From NCBI GenBank assembly GCA_001871195.1, contig MNXA01000042.1:1-64000 (forward strand): DNA of 64,000 nt. Direction: 5' to 3'. Origin of the DNA: Zetaproteobacteria bacterium CG1_02_55_237 (GTDB lineage: Bacteria; Pseudomonadota; Zetaproteobacteria; Mariprofundales; Mariprofundaceae). Both the position numbers and the translations under genes were made by a program. The notes under the pieces are model-generated. The model saw nothing but the letters and a program-made list of their open reading frames with translations, was not told the DNA's origin and did no database searches. How positions within the stretch are numbered: position 1 is the stretch's first letter; the number at the start of each line of letters is the position of its first letter. This document shows, one piece after another, positions 26,167 to 36,436 of this stretch.

Positions 26167-27300
26167 TTAGCTGATTTCTAGTTTTCTGCGGAATCTTGTC
26201 AGGTTGTCGCAGCCATCTTTCCGCACCACAACCAAATCCTCCAGCCGTACACCGCCGATATCGGGGTAGTACAGACCCGGTTCGACGGTGACTACGTGGC
26301 CGCTCTTTAAGGTATCGTCGCGCACCGAGATGCGCGGTGATTCATGCACATCGAGACCGACGCCGTGGCCGGTGCCGTGGAAGAAGCCGACCTGCTTACC
26401 CCGTCTGGTTCCGGTGAAAAAACCCTGCTTTGAGAAATGTGCCTGAATGGCCCGATGGATATTCAGGCCACTGGCACCGTCGCAGACCATGGAGAGGCCG
26501 ATATCCTGCCCTTGGCGCACGGTGAGGTAGAGCTTTCGCAGCTCAGATGAGGCGCGTCCCTTTACAAAGGTGCGCGTCATATCGCCCCAGTAGCCGGAGC
26601 TCACCAGGCGCGGAAAGATATCGACAATGATCGGTTGATGGGCTTTCAGATAACCGCTGCCGATTTGATGCGGGTCGGATGCTTCGCGACCGCAGGCGAC
26701 AATGGTGTGCGAAGGAATTGCGCCGCGTGAGATAAGAAAGGTTTCGATGACGGCGCGCAGGTGCGCAGATTTCACTCGCCCGGCCACATCCTTGTGGCGA
26801 AGAACCCCATCGTCGCCGATGCTGGCCTCGGCCAGAAACGACTCGGCGGCAGCCATGGCCTGCCGGGTCAGGCGCTCCGCTTTAGCCAGTTGGGCAATCT
26901 CGATTTCGCTTTTGATGGCGCGTTGGGGGAATAAGGTTCCCTGTGCTGCCTGAAGTTCAAAACCCAAGCCCCGCAATTGGTCGGCATATTGCAGGGGAAA
27001 TGAACCGGGCACCCGCACAGCGTGAATATCGTGGTTGCGCAGGAAGGCGGCGGCGATGCCGGCCAAGCTGTTGCCAAACCCCTGTGTTGCCGCCATTTCG
27101 CGCCATGCCGTGTCGAGATGGATATGATCAAGGCGTGAAGTCTTGCGCGCCCGGTCGACCTCCAGTGGGGAAAGCAGGCCGTGCCACGCACCATTGATGC
27201 CGATGACGATAAAAGGGTCGGGCACGAACAGACCGGAGATATACAGCATGTCGGCATCGTGTTCTGAACCTGCAATCAGCAGGCTGGCTGGCTCAGACAT
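26167..27300 (-). CDS. M24 family metallopeptidase (Xaa-Pro aminopeptidase-like)
   Basis: The C-terminal pita-bread domain shows all five metal ligands in order: the aspartates in PIIVDIFPRL and WGDMTRTF, the histidine in GTGHGVGLDVHE, and the glutamates in VTVEPGLYY and VRLEDLVVV. The N-terminal 130 residues form the smaller creatinase-like domain. At 377 residues it is in the range of PepQ/PepP-like peptidases that split Xaa-Pro bonds in the cytoplasm. It overlaps the end of the upstream YihY gene by 8 bases and so shares its transcript. The start ATG directly follows GGAG. Confidence 0.9.
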   Translation of the reverse strand: MSEPASLLIAGSEHDADMLYISGLFVPDPFIVIGINGAWHGLLSPLEVDRARKTSRLDHIHLDTAWREMAATQGFGNSLAGIAAAFLRNHDIHAVRVPGSFPLQYADQLRGLGFELQAAQGTLFPQRAIKSEIEIAQLAKAERLTRQAMAAAESFLAEASIGDDGVLRHKDVAGRVKSAHLRAVIETFLISRGAIPSHTIVACGREASDPHQIGSGYLKAHQPIIVDIFPRLVSSGYWGDMTRTFVKGRASSELRKLYLTVRQGQDIGLSMVCDGASGLNIHRAIQAHFSKQGFFTGTRRGKQVGFFHGTGHGVGLDVHESPRISVRDDTLKSGHVVTVEPGLYYPDIGGVRLEDLVVVRKDGCDNLTRFRRKLEIS

Positions 27301-28675
27301 CTCCGTTATCCCTTTCGCCCTGCATCAACTGTCGAATCGAAATCTCGCCCAGCATGGCATTGCGCTCGCGCTCCAGTCTGAAATACAGGCCGGCAAGTGT
27401 CTTGCCAATGGCAGTGTCAGTCCATTCTGCAGGCACGCGCATGGGGTGTTCGGCCAATGCCTTCTGAATGTCGGCAAGAAACAGCGAGTCCGGGTCACGG
27501 GCCAGGGTCCAGCGCTCGATGCCGCCAGTCTGGATCTGGTGCAACAGGCCGCAGGCGCACAACTGATCCAGCCATTCCTGCAGGATGTTATCCGGAACCT
27601 CAGTTTCAGCGGTCAGGTCGGTTATGCGCAGGGTATCGCCGCGTTGCATGCTTTGTGCTGCGCGCAGCACGATAAGATGCGAGAAGAATTTGCGTATGCC
27701 CTGATCGGAATAGGCGGAATGCTGGCGGTTGGATTGCTCCGGATGTTGCAGGCAGAAGACGATCTCCGAGCCGATCAGTACCACCACCCAGGCCAGATAC
27801 AGCCAGATCAGGAACACCGGCAGGGTGCCTAGTGCGCCATACAACCCTTCGTAATTGGCCAGATTGGTGACGTAAAAGGCGAAACCGATTTTGGTCAGTT
27901 CGAACAGGGCGCCGGCAGCCAGGCCCCCGACCATGGCAAAACGGAACGGGACACGGGTGTTGGGCAAAACGGTGTACAACGTGGCCAGTGCCAGCGACGA
28001 CATCATCCAAGGGAGTATGAAGGGGATCTTGTCGAGCAGAGCAGCTCCCGCACTTACCTTATCGATCAGGGGCAATGCAGTGAAATAGGAGGTGATGGTG
28101 ATGGAAGCACCGATCATGATGGGAGCTAAAGTCAGCGTGGCCCAGAAGGCCATGAACTTGGACATCAGGGGGCGGGAGCGGGTGATGCGCCAGACATGGT
28201 TAAAGGCTTCCTCAACGGTGTTGAGCAGGGCTGTGGATGTCACCAGCAGGCCGAGGATGCCGAAGATGGACAGGGCGGTCGCCTTGTCGGCGACGCTGCT
28301 CAGATAAGTTTGTACGACATCCTGACTGGTAGGCAGGAGATTGGTGAGCAGCATGTCGCGGATCTTGCCGGCGGCAGCATCGAAGGCGCTGAAGCTGGTG
28401 AAAACAGACATGCCCAAGGCCACCAGTGGCACAATGGCCAGCAGTGAGGCATAGGCGAGGGCCGAGGCGCGCTGGATGCACTGATCGGCAACGAAGCGGC
28501 GGATCAGGCGGTAGATGAAACGCAGCAGTTGAATCAGCAGGCGCTTGATGCCGGGCACGCTGGCCAGATCGGCGACATCCATGTGCAGAAAATGCCGAAG
28601 CTGCTTCCTTAAGGCGCTTTCTTCCGGGTCGTCCCGCCGTTCTCTCAGGTGTTCTTTCAGTTGATGTCTCCCCAT
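27293..28675 (-). CDS. YihY/virulence factor BrkB family membrane protein
   Basis: Six membrane helices lie in residues about 45-315. The family motifs are QRASALAYASLLAIVPL near residue 65, NHVWRITRSRPL, and LYGALGTLPVFLIWLYLAW near 280. The last 140 residues are soluble and look like a winged-helix region (TEVPDNILQEWLDQL). That extension is seen in the longer members (about 430 residues and more), compared with 290 in E. coli YihY. The old name RNase BN for this family is incorrect. Function is uncertain. It overlaps the peptidase start. Confidence 0.88.
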   Translation of the reverse strand: MGRHQLKEHLRERRDDPEESALRKQLRHFLHMDVADLASVPGIKRLLIQLLRFIYRLIRRFVADQCIQRASALAYASLLAIVPLVALGMSVFTSFSAFDAAAGKIRDMLLTNLLPTSQDVVQTYLSSVADKATALSIFGILGLLVTSTALLNTVEEAFNHVWRITRSRPLMSKFMAFWATLTLAPIMIGASITITSYFTALPLIDKVSAGAALLDKIPFILPWMMSSLALATLYTVLPNTRVPFRFAMVGGLAAGALFELTKIGFAFYVTNLANYEGLYGALGTLPVFLIWLYLAWVVVLIGSEIVFCLQHPEQSNRQHSAYSDQGIRKFFSHLIVLRAAQSMQRGDTLRITDLTAETEVPDNILQEWLDQLCACGLLHQIQTGGIERWTLARDPDSLFLADIQKALAEHPMRVPAEWTDTAIGKTLAGLYFRLERERNAMLGEISIRQLMQGERDNGDV

Positions 28676-28766
28676 TCTCTCTGCTCGTTTGCTTGCTACT
28701 TTAGCCGCAAGGCATATTCAATGGCAATGCCGCGTTGGATTGAAAGCACCTGTTTGCATGGGCGGC

Positions 28767-28795
28767 TTGACCGGGGGGATGGGCGGCAATACTCT
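28767..28795 (+). promoter_or_regulatory. Probable tRNA-Val promoter
   Basis: TTGACC (28767-28772), a 17-base spacer and TACTCT (28790-28795) stand about 30 bases before the tRNA. A G+C-rich stretch follows the -10 box, as in stringently controlled stable-RNA promoters. The -10 match is only moderate. Confidence 0.5.
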
Positions 28796-28826
28796 TCGGC
28801 CCCCTCGCAAGAGGGATACCCAGTAT

Positions 28827-28901
28827 AGGCTCGTAGCTCAGGGGTAGAGCACCACCTTGACATGGTGGGGGTCGGCGGTTCGAAACCGCCCGAGCCTACC
28901 A
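28827..28901 (+). tRNA. tRNA-Val (anticodon GAC)
   Basis: A complete cloverleaf can be drawn. The acceptor AGGCTCG pairs with CGAGCCT; the D stem is GCTC/GAGC; the anticodon stem CCACC/GGTGG encloses the loop TTGACAT with anticodon GAC at 28859-28861; and the T stem GGCGG/CCGCC has the TTCGAAA loop. The 3' ACCA end is encoded. It reads the valine codons GTC and GTT. No other tRNA is adjacent. Confidence 0.96.
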
Positions 28902-28923
28902 TCTTCAATATTGCGATATGATC

Positions 28924-28955
28924 GGGCCGGACTTATGTAGTCCGGCCCTTTTTTT
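28924..28955 (+). terminator. Rho-independent terminator after tRNA-Val
   Basis: A perfect 10-base stem, GGGCCGGACT (28924-28933) with AGTCCGGCCC (28939-28948), a five-base loop, and a run of seven T. It ends the tRNA transcript and isolates it from thrS. Confidence 0.95.
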
Positions 28956-29038
28956 GCTACATAGTTTTCTTCGCCCCTTGGCCTGTCCGCCTTTGGCGAT
29001 AGGATGCAGCGCCAGTACCACGGAGGATGACCATCGCC

Positions 29039-30943
29039 ATGAATATTCAATTGCCTGACGGCTCAAGCCGTACCCTTGCCGATGGCGCAACAGCCTATGA
29101 TCTGGCGACCGATATCGGTCCCGGCCTGGCGCGCGTAACCATCGCGGCAATAGTCAACGGCAAGCAGGTTGATGTATCCCATGCGCTGAACGATGGCGAC
29201 AAAGTTTCCCTGATTACCGAAAAATCCGAGGAGGCTCTGGAGATTATCCGTCATTCCACCTCGCATCTGATGGCCATGGCCGTGCAGGAATTGTTTCCGA
29301 AATCGCAGGTGACCATCGGCCCGGTGATTGAGGATGGTTATTACTATGACTTTGCCTTTGAGCGCCCCTTCACCACGGATGATCTGAAAAAGATTGAAGA
29401 GAAGATGCGCGAAATTTCCAATCGCAAGCTGGATGTCAGTCGCGAGGAATGGGATCGGGATGATGCCATCAGGCACTTTGAGGAAATCGGTGAGAGCTAT
29501 AAGGCCAAGCTGATTGCGCGCATTCCTGCCGGTGAAACCGTCAGCCTGTACAGACAGGGCGAATGGGCCGATCTGTGTCGTGGCCCGCATGTGCCGAATA
29601 CCGGCATACTCAAGCACTTCAAGCTGATGAAGGTGGCCGGCGCCTACTGGGAAGGTAACTCCGAAAACGAGCAGTTGCAGCGCATCTACGGCACCGCCTG
29701 GGCTTCCAAGTCCGATCTGAAGGACTATTTGCACAGGCTTGAAGAGGCCGAGAAGCGCGACCATCGCAAGCTGGCCAAGACGCTTGATCTGTTCCATCTG
29801 CAGGAAGAAGCGCCGGGTATGATTTTCTGGCACCCGAATGGCTGGAGCATCTGGCAGTGCGTGGAGAATGAAATCCGTTCAGTGATGCGCGATAACGGCT
29901 ACAAGGAAATCAAAACCCCGCAGATTGTGGATCGCAAGCTTTGGGAAAAATCCGGTCACTGGGACAAGTTCCGCGACGAGATGTTTACCACCAGCACGGA
30001 GAATCGTGACTACGCCATCAAGCCGATGAACTGCCCCTGCCATATTCAGGTGTTCAACCAGAACCTGCATTCGTATCGCGATCTGCCCTTGCGTCTGGCC
30101 GAGTTTGGCTCCTGCCATCGCAAAGAGCCTTCGGGTACCTTGCATGGCCTGATGCGTCTGCGTAACTTCGTGCAGGACGATGCGCATATTTTCTGCACTG
30201 AGGGGCAGATTCAGGATGAGGTGTGCAACTTCATCGACCTGACCTACGAGGTGTACAAGCGTTTCGGTTTTGAAGAGGTGATTATTTTCCTCTCTGACCG
30301 TCCGGACAATCGCGTTGGAACCGATGAGCAGTGGGACAAGGCCGAGGCCGCACTGCATCTGGCACTGCAGTCCAAGGGAATTGCATACGGCGAGAACAAG
30401 GGTGAGGGCGCCTTCTATGGTCCGAAAATCGAGTTTTCTCTGAAAGACTGCCTTGGCCGCGTGTGGCAATGCGGCACCATTCAGGTGGATTTCTCTATGC
30501 CCGGCAGGCTCGATGCGGAGTATGTGGCCGAAGACTCCTCGCGGCAGACGCCGGTGATGCTGCATCGCGCCATTTTAGGTTCCATGGAGCGTTTCATCGG
30601 CATTCTGATCGAGCATCATGAAGGTCGTTTCCCGTTCTGGCTTGCTCCGCGGCAGGCTGTAGTGTGCAATATCACCGATGCGCAGGCAGATTATGCCCGC
30701 GAGGTGCGTGATGCGATGCATCAGGCGGGATTTCGTGTAGATGCGGACTTGCGTAATGAGAAGGTGGGCTATAAAGTGCGCGCCCTTACGCTAGACCGAG
30801 TGCCGTTTATTGTAGTGGTTGGTGATCGTGAACGTGAGGAAAAAACAGTAGCGGTGCGCAACCGGAAGGGTGAAGACCTCGGGACGATGCCGCTGGATGC
30901 ATGGCTTGCAGAGATGCAACGTATGCAGCAGGAGTACGAATAA
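29039..30943 (+). CDS. thrS: Threonyl-tRNA synthetase
   Basis: The class II enzyme that charges tRNA-Thr. Domains in order: TGS (residues about 1-60), the editing domain with [15 protein letters not shown] near 72 and the second metal-binding site, the catalytic core with [10 protein letters not shown] (zinc cysteine) near 330 and FYGPKIEF near 457, and the C-terminal anticodon domain from about 530. At 634 residues it is full length. GGAGG touches an ATG at 29027, which is too close, so ATG 29039 is preferred; the longer form would have four more residues. It heads the thrS-infC-rpmI-rplT-pheST group. Confidence 0.95.
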   Translation: MNIQLPDGSSRTLADGATAYDLATDIGPGLARVTIAAIVNGKQVDVSHALNDGDKVSLITEKSEEALEIIRHSTSHLMAMAVQELFPKSQVTIGPVIEDGYYYDFAFERPFTTDDLKKIEEKMREISNRKLDVSREEWDRDDAIRHFEEIGESYKAKLIARIPAGETVSLYRQGEWADLCRGPHVPNTGILKHFKLMKVAGAYWEGNSENEQLQRIYGTAWASKSDLKDYLHRLEEAEKRDHRKLAKTLDLFHLQEEAPGMIFWHPNGWSIWQCVENEIRSVMRDNGYKEIKTPQIVDRKLWEKSGHWDKFRDEMFTTSTENRDYAIKPMNCPCHIQVFNQNLHSYRDLPLRLAEFGSCHRKEPSGTLHGLMRLRNFVQDDAHIFCTEGQIQDEVCNFIDLTYEVYKRFGFEEVIIFLSDRPDNRVGTDEQWDKAEAALHLALQSKGIAYGENKGEGAFYGPKIEFSLKDCLGRVWQCGTIQVDFSMPGRLDAEYVAEDSSRQTPVMLHRAILGSMERFIGILIEHHEGRFPFWLAPRQAVVCNITDAQADYAREVRDAMHQAGFRVDADLRNEKVGYKVRALTLDRVPFIVVVGDREREEKTVAVRNRKGEDLGTMPLDAWLAEMQRMQQEYE

Positions 30944-30972
30944 ATTGAATGAAACACTGACAGGAGCTTCTT

Positions 30973-31488
30973 ATCGCTAAAAAGGAATTGCCGGTCAATT
31001 ACGAAATCCAGGCCGCGAAGGTTCGAGTAATTGGCAGTGATGGGGAACAGGTTGGTGTTTTGCCTTTAAGAGAGGCCATTGCACAAGCGGAAGCGGACGG
31101 GTTTGATCTGGTGATGATGTCACCGAATGCCGAGCCCCCGGTGTGCAAGATTATGGACTACGGCAAGTTCAAGTATGAGCAGAGCAAGAAGGCCAATCTT
31201 GCCAAGAAGAACCAGCATGTCGTGCAGGTCAAGGAAGTGAAGGTTCGTGCCAGTACTGACCAGCATGATCTGGATGTCAAGCTGGACCGTGCCCGCAAGT
31301 TTTTGACGGATGGCAACAAGGTCAAGATGACCATGCGCTTCCGTGGTAGAGAAATGGTGTATGCCTCGCGCGGCGCCGATCAGTTGAAGAAGATCAGCGA
31401 GCTGCTGCAGGATGTGGGTAAGGTTGAGAACATGCCCAACATGGAAGGCCGCCAGATGATTATGGTCCTTGGACCGATAAAGAAATAA
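30973..31488 (+). CDS. infC: Translation initiation factor IF-3 (AUC start)
   Basis: IF-3 binds the 30S subunit and checks initiator tRNA and start codons. The protein has EIQAAKVRVIGSDGEQVGVL near its start, the middle KIMDYGKFKYEQSKK block, and the C-terminal domain to MIMVLGPIKK. The reading frame has no ATG or GTG at its start. AGGAG (30962-30966) is followed after six bases by ATC at 30973, giving (M)AKKELPVNYEIQA, which matches the family N-terminus, for 171 residues. A TTG at 30988 would cut off five residues and is badly spaced. Rare AUU/AUC starts on infC are known to allow feedback by IF-3. Confidence 0.93.
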   Translation: MAKKELPVNYEIQAAKVRVIGSDGEQVGVLPLREAIAQAEADGFDLVMMSPNAEPPVCKIMDYGKFKYEQSKKANLAKKNQHVVQVKEVKVRASTDQHDLDVKLDRARKFLTDGNKVKMTMRFRGREMVYASRGADQLKKISELLQDVGKVENMPNMEGRQMIMVLGPIKK

Positions 31489-31522
31489 GTTTTAAGTACG
31501 AATAGACGAGAGAAGGTTAGTT

Positions 31523-31720
31523 ATGCCAAAGATGAAATCACATAGTGGCGCAGCCAAGCGTTTTTCCAGGACCGGCAGCGGCAAGTGGAAACGCAGCAAT
31601 GCGAACGGTCGTCATATCCTGACCAAGAAGTCACCGAAGCGTAAGCGCAATATTCGCGGCTACGAGTTGGTTGCTGCGTCTGATGTGCGTTCTATCAACC
31701 GCCTCGTTCCGTATAAGTAA
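31523..31720 (+). CDS. rpmI: 50S ribosomal protein L35
   Basis: 65 residues, very basic, starting [20 protein letters not shown] and ending SINRLVPYK, as in bacterial L35. It lies between infC and rplT in the standard order, 34 bases after infC, with GAGAAGG before the ATG. Confidence 0.97.
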   Translation: MPKMKSHSGAAKRFSRTGSGKWKRSNANGRHILTKKSPKRKRNIRGYELVAASDVRSINRLVPYK

Positions 31721-31734
31721 GCAGGAGATAAACC

Positions 31735-32091
31735 ATGCCACGCGTTAATTCTACCGTTCAGGCTCACGCCCGACACAAAAAAGTCGTCAAGGCTGCCAAA
31801 GGCTACCGCGGTCGTCGCAAGAATTGCTTCCGCATTGCCACGCAGGCTGTGGACAAGGCTCGCCAGTATGCCTATCGCGACCGTCGCGTTAAAAAGCGCG
31901 AGTTCCGTGCTCTGTGGATTGCCCGCATCAATGCGGCTGCCCGCCTGAATGACATGAGCTATTCAGTGTTCATGCATGGTCTGGGCAAGGCCGGTATTGA
32001 GCTGGATCGCAAGGTTCTGGCCGATATCGCTGTGAACGATGCGGCTGCATTTAGCAAGCTGGCCGAAGCAGCTCGCGCACAGATTCAGTAA
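31735..32091 (+). CDS. rplT: 50S ribosomal protein L20
   Basis: 118 residues beginning [18 protein letters not shown], with the long basic N-terminal arm ([18 protein letters not shown]) and the globular end with [18 protein letters not shown]20 is needed for early 50S assembly and in E. coli also represses its own operon by binding the rpmI leader region; whether that occurs here cannot be read. It starts 14 bases after rpmI. Confidence 0.97.
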   Translation: MPRVNSTVQAHARHKKVVKAAKGYRGRRKNCFRIATQAVDKARQYAYRDRRVKKREFRALWIARINAAARLNDMSYSVFMHGLGKAGIELDRKVLADIAVNDAAAFSKLAEAARAQIQ

Positions 32092-32138
32092 ACAGCACCG
32101 ATCCGGCTTGGCCGGCATTGCGTGTGATGAAATCGAAG

Positions 32139-32165
32139 GCAGGGCTGTTCGCAGTCCTGCTTTTT
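32139..32165 (+). terminator. Terminator or attenuator between rplT and pheS
   Basis: GCAGGGCTG (32139-32147) pairs with CAGTCCTGC (32152-32160) around a TTCG tetraloop, with one G-T pair, followed by TTTTT. It lies 47 bases after rplT and 28 bases before pheS. Partial read-through would lower pheST relative to the ribosomal genes. In E. coli a Phe-codon leader (pheM) controls an attenuator at this same place. A smaller hairpin CCGGC-TTG-GCCGG lies just upstream. Confidence 0.8.
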
Positions 32166-32193
32166 CGTTTTGAGGCGAACAAGGTGAGGGATT

Positions 32194-33264
32194 ATGAGTG
32201 ACATTGATGCGATGAAGGCTCAGTTGGATGAGATCCGGCAACAGGCGCTGGATGCCTTCGCGGCTGCCGAAGATTCGGATGCATTGCAGGCGCTGAAGGT
32301 CAAATACCTGGGCAAAAAGGGCGAGTTGACGGGCGTGCTCAAGGGCGTGGGTGGCCTGTCTGTTGAAGACCGGCCGCGCATCGGTCAGGTGGTCAATCGC
32401 ATCAAGGCGGAGCTGGAACAGGCTATCGAGGCAAGCAGCAGCGTGCTCGAGGCCAAGGCCGGCGAGGCGCGTGTTGCTGCCGAACGTATTGATGTGAGTC
32501 TTCCGGGACGCAACCGGCCGCGCGGTGCATTGCATCCCGTGCAGCAGGGACTCGATGAGATGGCCGCCATCTTCGAACATCTCGGGTTTGAGATTGCTGA
32601 AGGCCCTGAAATCGAGACCGAATTTCATAATTTTGATGCCCTGAATATTCCGCCGGAACATCCGGCGCGCGCCATGCACGACACCTTTTTCCTGCGCGAC
32701 ACCGAAGACGATGAACCGATGTTGCTGCGCACCCACACATCCCCCGTGCAGATTCGCGCCATGCAGCGCTTCGTTGCTGAAGGGCACGAGCCGCCGCTGG
32801 CTGTGGTGGCACCGGGCAGGGTGTATCGCTGTGATTCCGATGTAACCCATTCGCCGATGTTTCATCAGGTGGAGGTGTTCAAGGTGGATCGCGATGTATC
32901 GATGGCGCACCTGAAAGGCGTGCTGCAATATTTCCTGTCGGCCTACTTCGAGAAGGAAGTACCGATTCGCCTGCGGCCGCATTATTTCCCCTTCACCGAG
33001 CCATCCGCCGAGGTGGATATCGGTTGTGTGTTCTGCTCTGGCAAGGGTTGCCGCATCTGCAAGGGCAGCGGCTGGCTGGAGGTGCTGGGCAGCGGCATGA
33101 TCCATCCGAATGTGCTGCGCTCGGTTGATATCGACACATCCATTTATTCCGGTTTCGCTTTCGGTCTGGGGGTGGAACGATTGGTGATGCTCAAGCACGG
33201 CATTCCTGATCTGCGGCTGTTTTTCGAGAATGATGTTCGTTTCCTGCGGAGGATGGGCGCATGA
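32194..33264 (+). CDS. pheS: Phenylalanyl-tRNA synthetase alpha subunit
   Basis: The class II catalytic subunit of the (alpha-beta)2 enzyme. It has an N-terminal coiled-coil arm (residues 1-90) that contacts tRNA, then [54 protein letters not shown] (motif 2), and [19 protein letters not shown] (motif 3). Residues about 270-290 include [17 protein letters not shown], a cysteine-rich insertion seen in many bacterial PheS proteins. It is 356 residues and complete. It overlaps pheT by 4 bases. Confidence 0.96.
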   Translation: MSDIDAMKAQLDEIRQQALDAFAAAEDSDALQALKVKYLGKKGELTGVLKGVGGLSVEDRPRIGQVVNRIKAELEQAIEASSSVLEAKAGEARVAAERIDVSLPGRNRPRGALHPVQQGLDEMAAIFEHLGFEIAEGPEIETEFHNFDALNIPPEHPARAMHDTFFLRDTEDDEPMLLRTHTSPVQIRAMQRFVAEGHEPPLAVVAPGRVYRCDSDVTHSPMFHQVEVFKVDRDVSMAHLKGVLQYFLSAYFEKEVPIRLRPHYFPFTEPSAEVDIGCVFCSGKGCRICKGSGWLEVLGSGMIHPNVLRSVDIDTSIYSGFAFGLGVERLVMLKHGIPDLRLFFENDVRFLRRMGA

Positions 33265-35615
33265 AGATTCCATATTCATGGTTGAAGGATTATGTGGCGC
33301 TGGAATCCGATGCGGCCGATGTGGCTGCAGACATGGTTCGTCTGGGTCACGAGGTTGAGGGGATTGAGCAGCCGCGTCAGGGCGTGCTGGGCGTGCGCGT
33401 GGGTCACATTCTGTCGAAAGTGTCGCATCCCGATGCCGACAAGCTAAGTCTGCTCAAGGTGGATATCGGTGAGGCTGAGCCGCTGGGAATTGTGTGTGGC
33501 GCATCGAATATGGACGTGGGGGATAAGGTTCCTGTTGCCACCATCGGCACGACATTGCCCAACGGGCTGACCATCAAGCAGGGCAAGATTCGCGGTGAAA
33601 CAAGCTTTGGCATGTGCTGCTCGGAAATGGAGCTTGGTCTGGCCGAGGAAGCATCCGGCCTGTTGATCCTGTCTGCCGACGCACCGGTCGGTGCCGAGAT
33701 GGGCGAGTATCTCGGGCTTGAAAAGGCCGTGTTCGATCTTTCCATTACCCCGAACCGCGGCGATTGCATGAATGTTCGCGGCCTGGCTCGCGATCTGGCC
33801 GCAGATGCGAATCTGCCGCTGGCTGCGCACGACAGTAAAGCTGTGCCAGCCGAGGCCGGTGTCGGCACGCCGGCTGTTGCTATCGAGGCGCAGGATGATT
33901 GCCCGCTGTATCTGGGCAGGCGCATAGAGGGTGTACGGGTTGCCGATGCACCGGCATGGATTGCTTCGCGCCTGATTGCTGCCGGCCAGCGGCCGGTGAA
34001 CGGCATCGTTGATGTGCTTAACTACATCATGCTGGACATGGGCCAGCCGATGCATGCTTTTGATGCCGACACCCTGAAGGGTGCGGTGACTATCCGTTCG
34101 GCCAACGACGGGGAGAAGTTTGACGCCCTCGATGGGCGGGAAGTGACCTTGGCTGCCGGTGATCTGGCGGTGAGCGATGAGGCCGGCGTGATAGCACTGG
34201 CCGGCATCATGGGGTCCATGCCCTCCGGCGTGACCGGGACGACCAGCAACATCCTGCTCGAAGCTGCCTTTTTCCGCCCGGCACGGGTGAGTCTGACGCG
34301 GCGCAGATTGGCCATGGTTTCGGAGGCCTCGATGCGTTTTGAGCGCGGTATTGATCCGGCCATGGTTGAGGCAGCCATGCAGCGTGCCACACGCATGATC
34401 GTCGAGCTGTTCGGTGGCCAAGCAGGCGAAATCAAGGTCTGTGGCGATGCCGCCTACGGTCAGGCTGGGCGTACGCTTGAATGCAGCATGGGCAAGCTTG
34501 AATCGCGGCTGGGTGTAACGATCTCCGAAAGCGTGGACGATGTATTGCGCCGTATGGGCTTTGCTTTGACGCGGGAGGGTGATGCCCTGCATGTCGGCAT
34601 TCCGTCCTTCCGTCATGATGTATCCATCCCCGAGGACATGTCGGAAGAATATGCGCGCATCATCGGTTTCGATGCGATTCCTGCCGCACTGCCGCCGCTG
34701 GCCGCATCCCGGCCTGCGAAGGCTGATCGCGCCGTACATACCGCAGTTGCCGCAGGTTTTGTGCAGGTGGTCGGATATGCCTTTATTGCACCAAACGAAC
34801 AGCGTTTATTTACTGCTCCGGATGACAACGACATCGTGCTGGCCAATCCTATTTCCGAGGATATGGCCGTGATGCGCCGCAGTATGTGGCCGGGACTTTT
34901 GAAGATTGCCCGGCACAACCTGAACAGGCAGCAGCCGGGCGTGGCACTGGTTGAGCAGGGGCGGACGTATTGCAAATCCGCCGACGGTCATAGCGAGGAT
35001 AATGCCATCGCCTGGCTTTTGACCGGCGAAATGCAGCGTGATGCCTGGCATGGTGCCGCGCGCGAGGCCGACTTCTTCGATCTGAAGGGGGCGGTTGAGG
35101 GCTGGTTGCAGGCACAGGGGCTGAGTGGGCGTTTTCTGGCTGAAGAAATTCCCGGCCTGCAAGCCGGGCAGAGTGCGAAGATTCTGGTCGGACGCGCAGC
35201 TGTGGGTCTGATCGGCCGTGTGGATGCAGGGATTGCTGCAGGCTTCGATATTGTCAGGCCGGTATTTGTCGCAGTTATTGATCTCGATGCCCTACCCGCA
35301 GGCAAACGGCAGAAATTTGTAGCGCTGCCGGAGTTCCCCGGTGTCGAGCGCGATCTGGTTTTCCTGTTTGATAAGGATGTTGTTGCCGAAGAGATTGTTC
35401 AGACGGTCACCAAGGTTGGCGGTAACCTGCTCACCGAAGCGCGCATCTTCGATCGCTATGCAGGCAAGGGCGTGCCCGAGGGCAAGGTCAGTCTCGGTAT
35501 TCGTTTCTCTCTGCAGGATGGCAAGCGCACCCTGACGCAGGAGGATTCCGATACCGCATCCAGAGCCATTGTGAAGGCCATGGATAGCCGCTTCGGAGCC
35601 ACACTGCGCGCTTAG
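33261..35615 (+). CDS. pheT: Phenylalanyl-tRNA synthetase beta subunit
   Basis: 784 residues, with the normal domain series. First is an EMAP-type tRNA-binding domain (residues about 40-150, with [13 protein letters not shown]). The B3/B4 editing region, B5 (with [13 protein letters not shown]) and the catalytic-like domain follow. Last is the C-terminal anticodon-binding fold ([16 protein letters not shown]), ending near [14 protein letters not shown]. It forms the full PheRS with PheS and is translationally coupled to it through an ATGA overlap. Confidence 0.96.
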   Translation: MKIPYSWLKDYVALESDAADVAADMVRLGHEVEGIEQPRQGVLGVRVGHILSKVSHPDADKLSLLKVDIGEAEPLGIVCGASNMDVGDKVPVATIGTTLPNGLTIKQGKIRGETSFGMCCSEMELGLAEEASGLLILSADAPVGAEMGEYLGLEKAVFDLSITPNRGDCMNVRGLARDLAADANLPLAAHDSKAVPAEAGVGTPAVAIEAQDDCPLYLGRRIEGVRVADAPAWIASRLIAAGQRPVNGIVDVLNYIMLDMGQPMHAFDADTLKGAVTIRSANDGEKFDALDGREVTLAAGDLAVSDEAGVIALAGIMGSMPSGVTGTTSNILLEAAFFRPARVSLTRRRLAMVSEASMRFERGIDPAMVEAAMQRATRMIVELFGGQAGEIKVCGDAAYGQAGRTLECSMGKLESRLGVTISESVDDVLRRMGFALTREGDALHVGIPSFRHDVSIPEDMSEEYARIIGFDAIPAALPPLAASRPAKADRAVHTAVAAGFVQVVGYAFIAPNEQRLFTAPDDNDIVLANPISEDMAVMRRSMWPGLLKIARHNLNRQQPGVALVEQGRTYCKSADGHSEDNAIAWLLTGEMQRDAWHGAAREADFFDLKGAVEGWLQAQGLSGRFLAEEIPGLQAGQSAKILVGRAAVGLIGRVDAGIAAGFDIVRPVFVAVIDLDALPAGKRQKFVALPEFPGVERDLVFLFDKDVVAEEIVQTVTKVGGNLLTEARIFDRYAGKGVPEGKVSLGIRFSLQDGKRTLTQEDSDTASRAIVKAMDSRFGATLRA

Positions 35616-35662
35616 TTGTCTGGTAAAGTCACCTGCCCTACAGCAGGTCGGGAGGGTTTTGC

Positions 35663-36256
35663 TTGATATTGGCAGGTGTTGATGAGGTTGGGCGCGGGCC
35701 GTTGGCGGGCCCGGTGGTGACGGCGGCGGTGATTCTTTCACCGGACGATCCTTATCTTGGTCAATATCGTGATTCCAAGAAGGTGGCGGAGAAGAAGCGG
35801 CTGAAGCTGTATCACCATCTGCGCCGGCATGCAGTGGCCTATGCCGTGACCATGGCCAGCGTGGAAGAGATTGACCACCTGAATATTCTGCATGCCACCA
35901 TGCTGTCCATGCGGCGCAGTGTTGATGCCCTTGGTGTTAAGCCAAGCAGGGTGCTGGTGGATGGCAACCGCATCCCGAAACTATCCGTGCCTGCCGAGGC
36001 CATCATCGGTGGCGACAACAGCGTGCAGGAAATCGCTGCAGCCTCCATCATGGCCAAGGTGGTGCGCGACCGCCTGATGCGCATGATCCACGCGAAATTT
36101 CCGCTCTATGGCTTTGCCGGACACAAGGGCTACGGCACCGCCGAGCATCTTGCTGCGCTGCGCCAGCACGGGCCATGCATTTGGCACCGCACCTCCTTTG
36201 CGCCGGTAGCACGTTGTTTGCCCATCTCTGAGCAAGGTCGCAGTACAGAGGCGTAA
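35663..36256 (+). CDS. rnhB: Ribonuclease HII
   Basis: The metal-binding signature [20 protein letters not shown] stands at residues 4-23; [10 protein letters not shown] and [15 protein letters not shown] (with the last catalytic acid region) follow. The enzyme cuts RNA in RNA-DNA hybrids and removes single ribonucleotides. Length is 197 residues, as usual. The start is TTG 35663, set by GGAGGG six bases upstream; the conserved strand begins at residue 2, so no later start would work. The gene is 47 bases after pheT. Confidence 0.94.
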   Translation: MILAGVDEVGRGPLAGPVVTAAVILSPDDPYLGQYRDSKKVAEKKRLKLYHHLRRHAVAYAVTMASVEEIDHLNILHATMLSMRRSVDALGVKPSRVLVDGNRIPKLSVPAEAIIGGDNSVQEIAAASIMAKVVRDRLMRMIHAKFPLYGFAGHKGYGTAEHLAALRQHGPCIWHRTSFAPVARCLPISEQGRSTEA

Positions 36257-36436
36257 TCCCTTTTATTAAGATATTTCGTTTCGAGCCGATAAATAAACTA
36301 TCAGGGGCGCAGCAGCGTTCCGAAGTGATAACCGCGGCTTGGGGATTACACATGCGGGCTCCCTCCCCCCTCCCCGTCCCGTATGTCCCCGAGCTGCATG
36401 GTTATCGCAAGGCCTCCAAGCTGCTAGTTTCCCGCC

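Noticed and set aside
31963-34739. Long open frames on the minus strand opposite pheS and pheT (438 and 431 codons)
   Set aside because: They are antisense to strongly conserved synthetase genes, show no protein-like motifs, and have no ribosome site. They result from codon bias on the coding strand.
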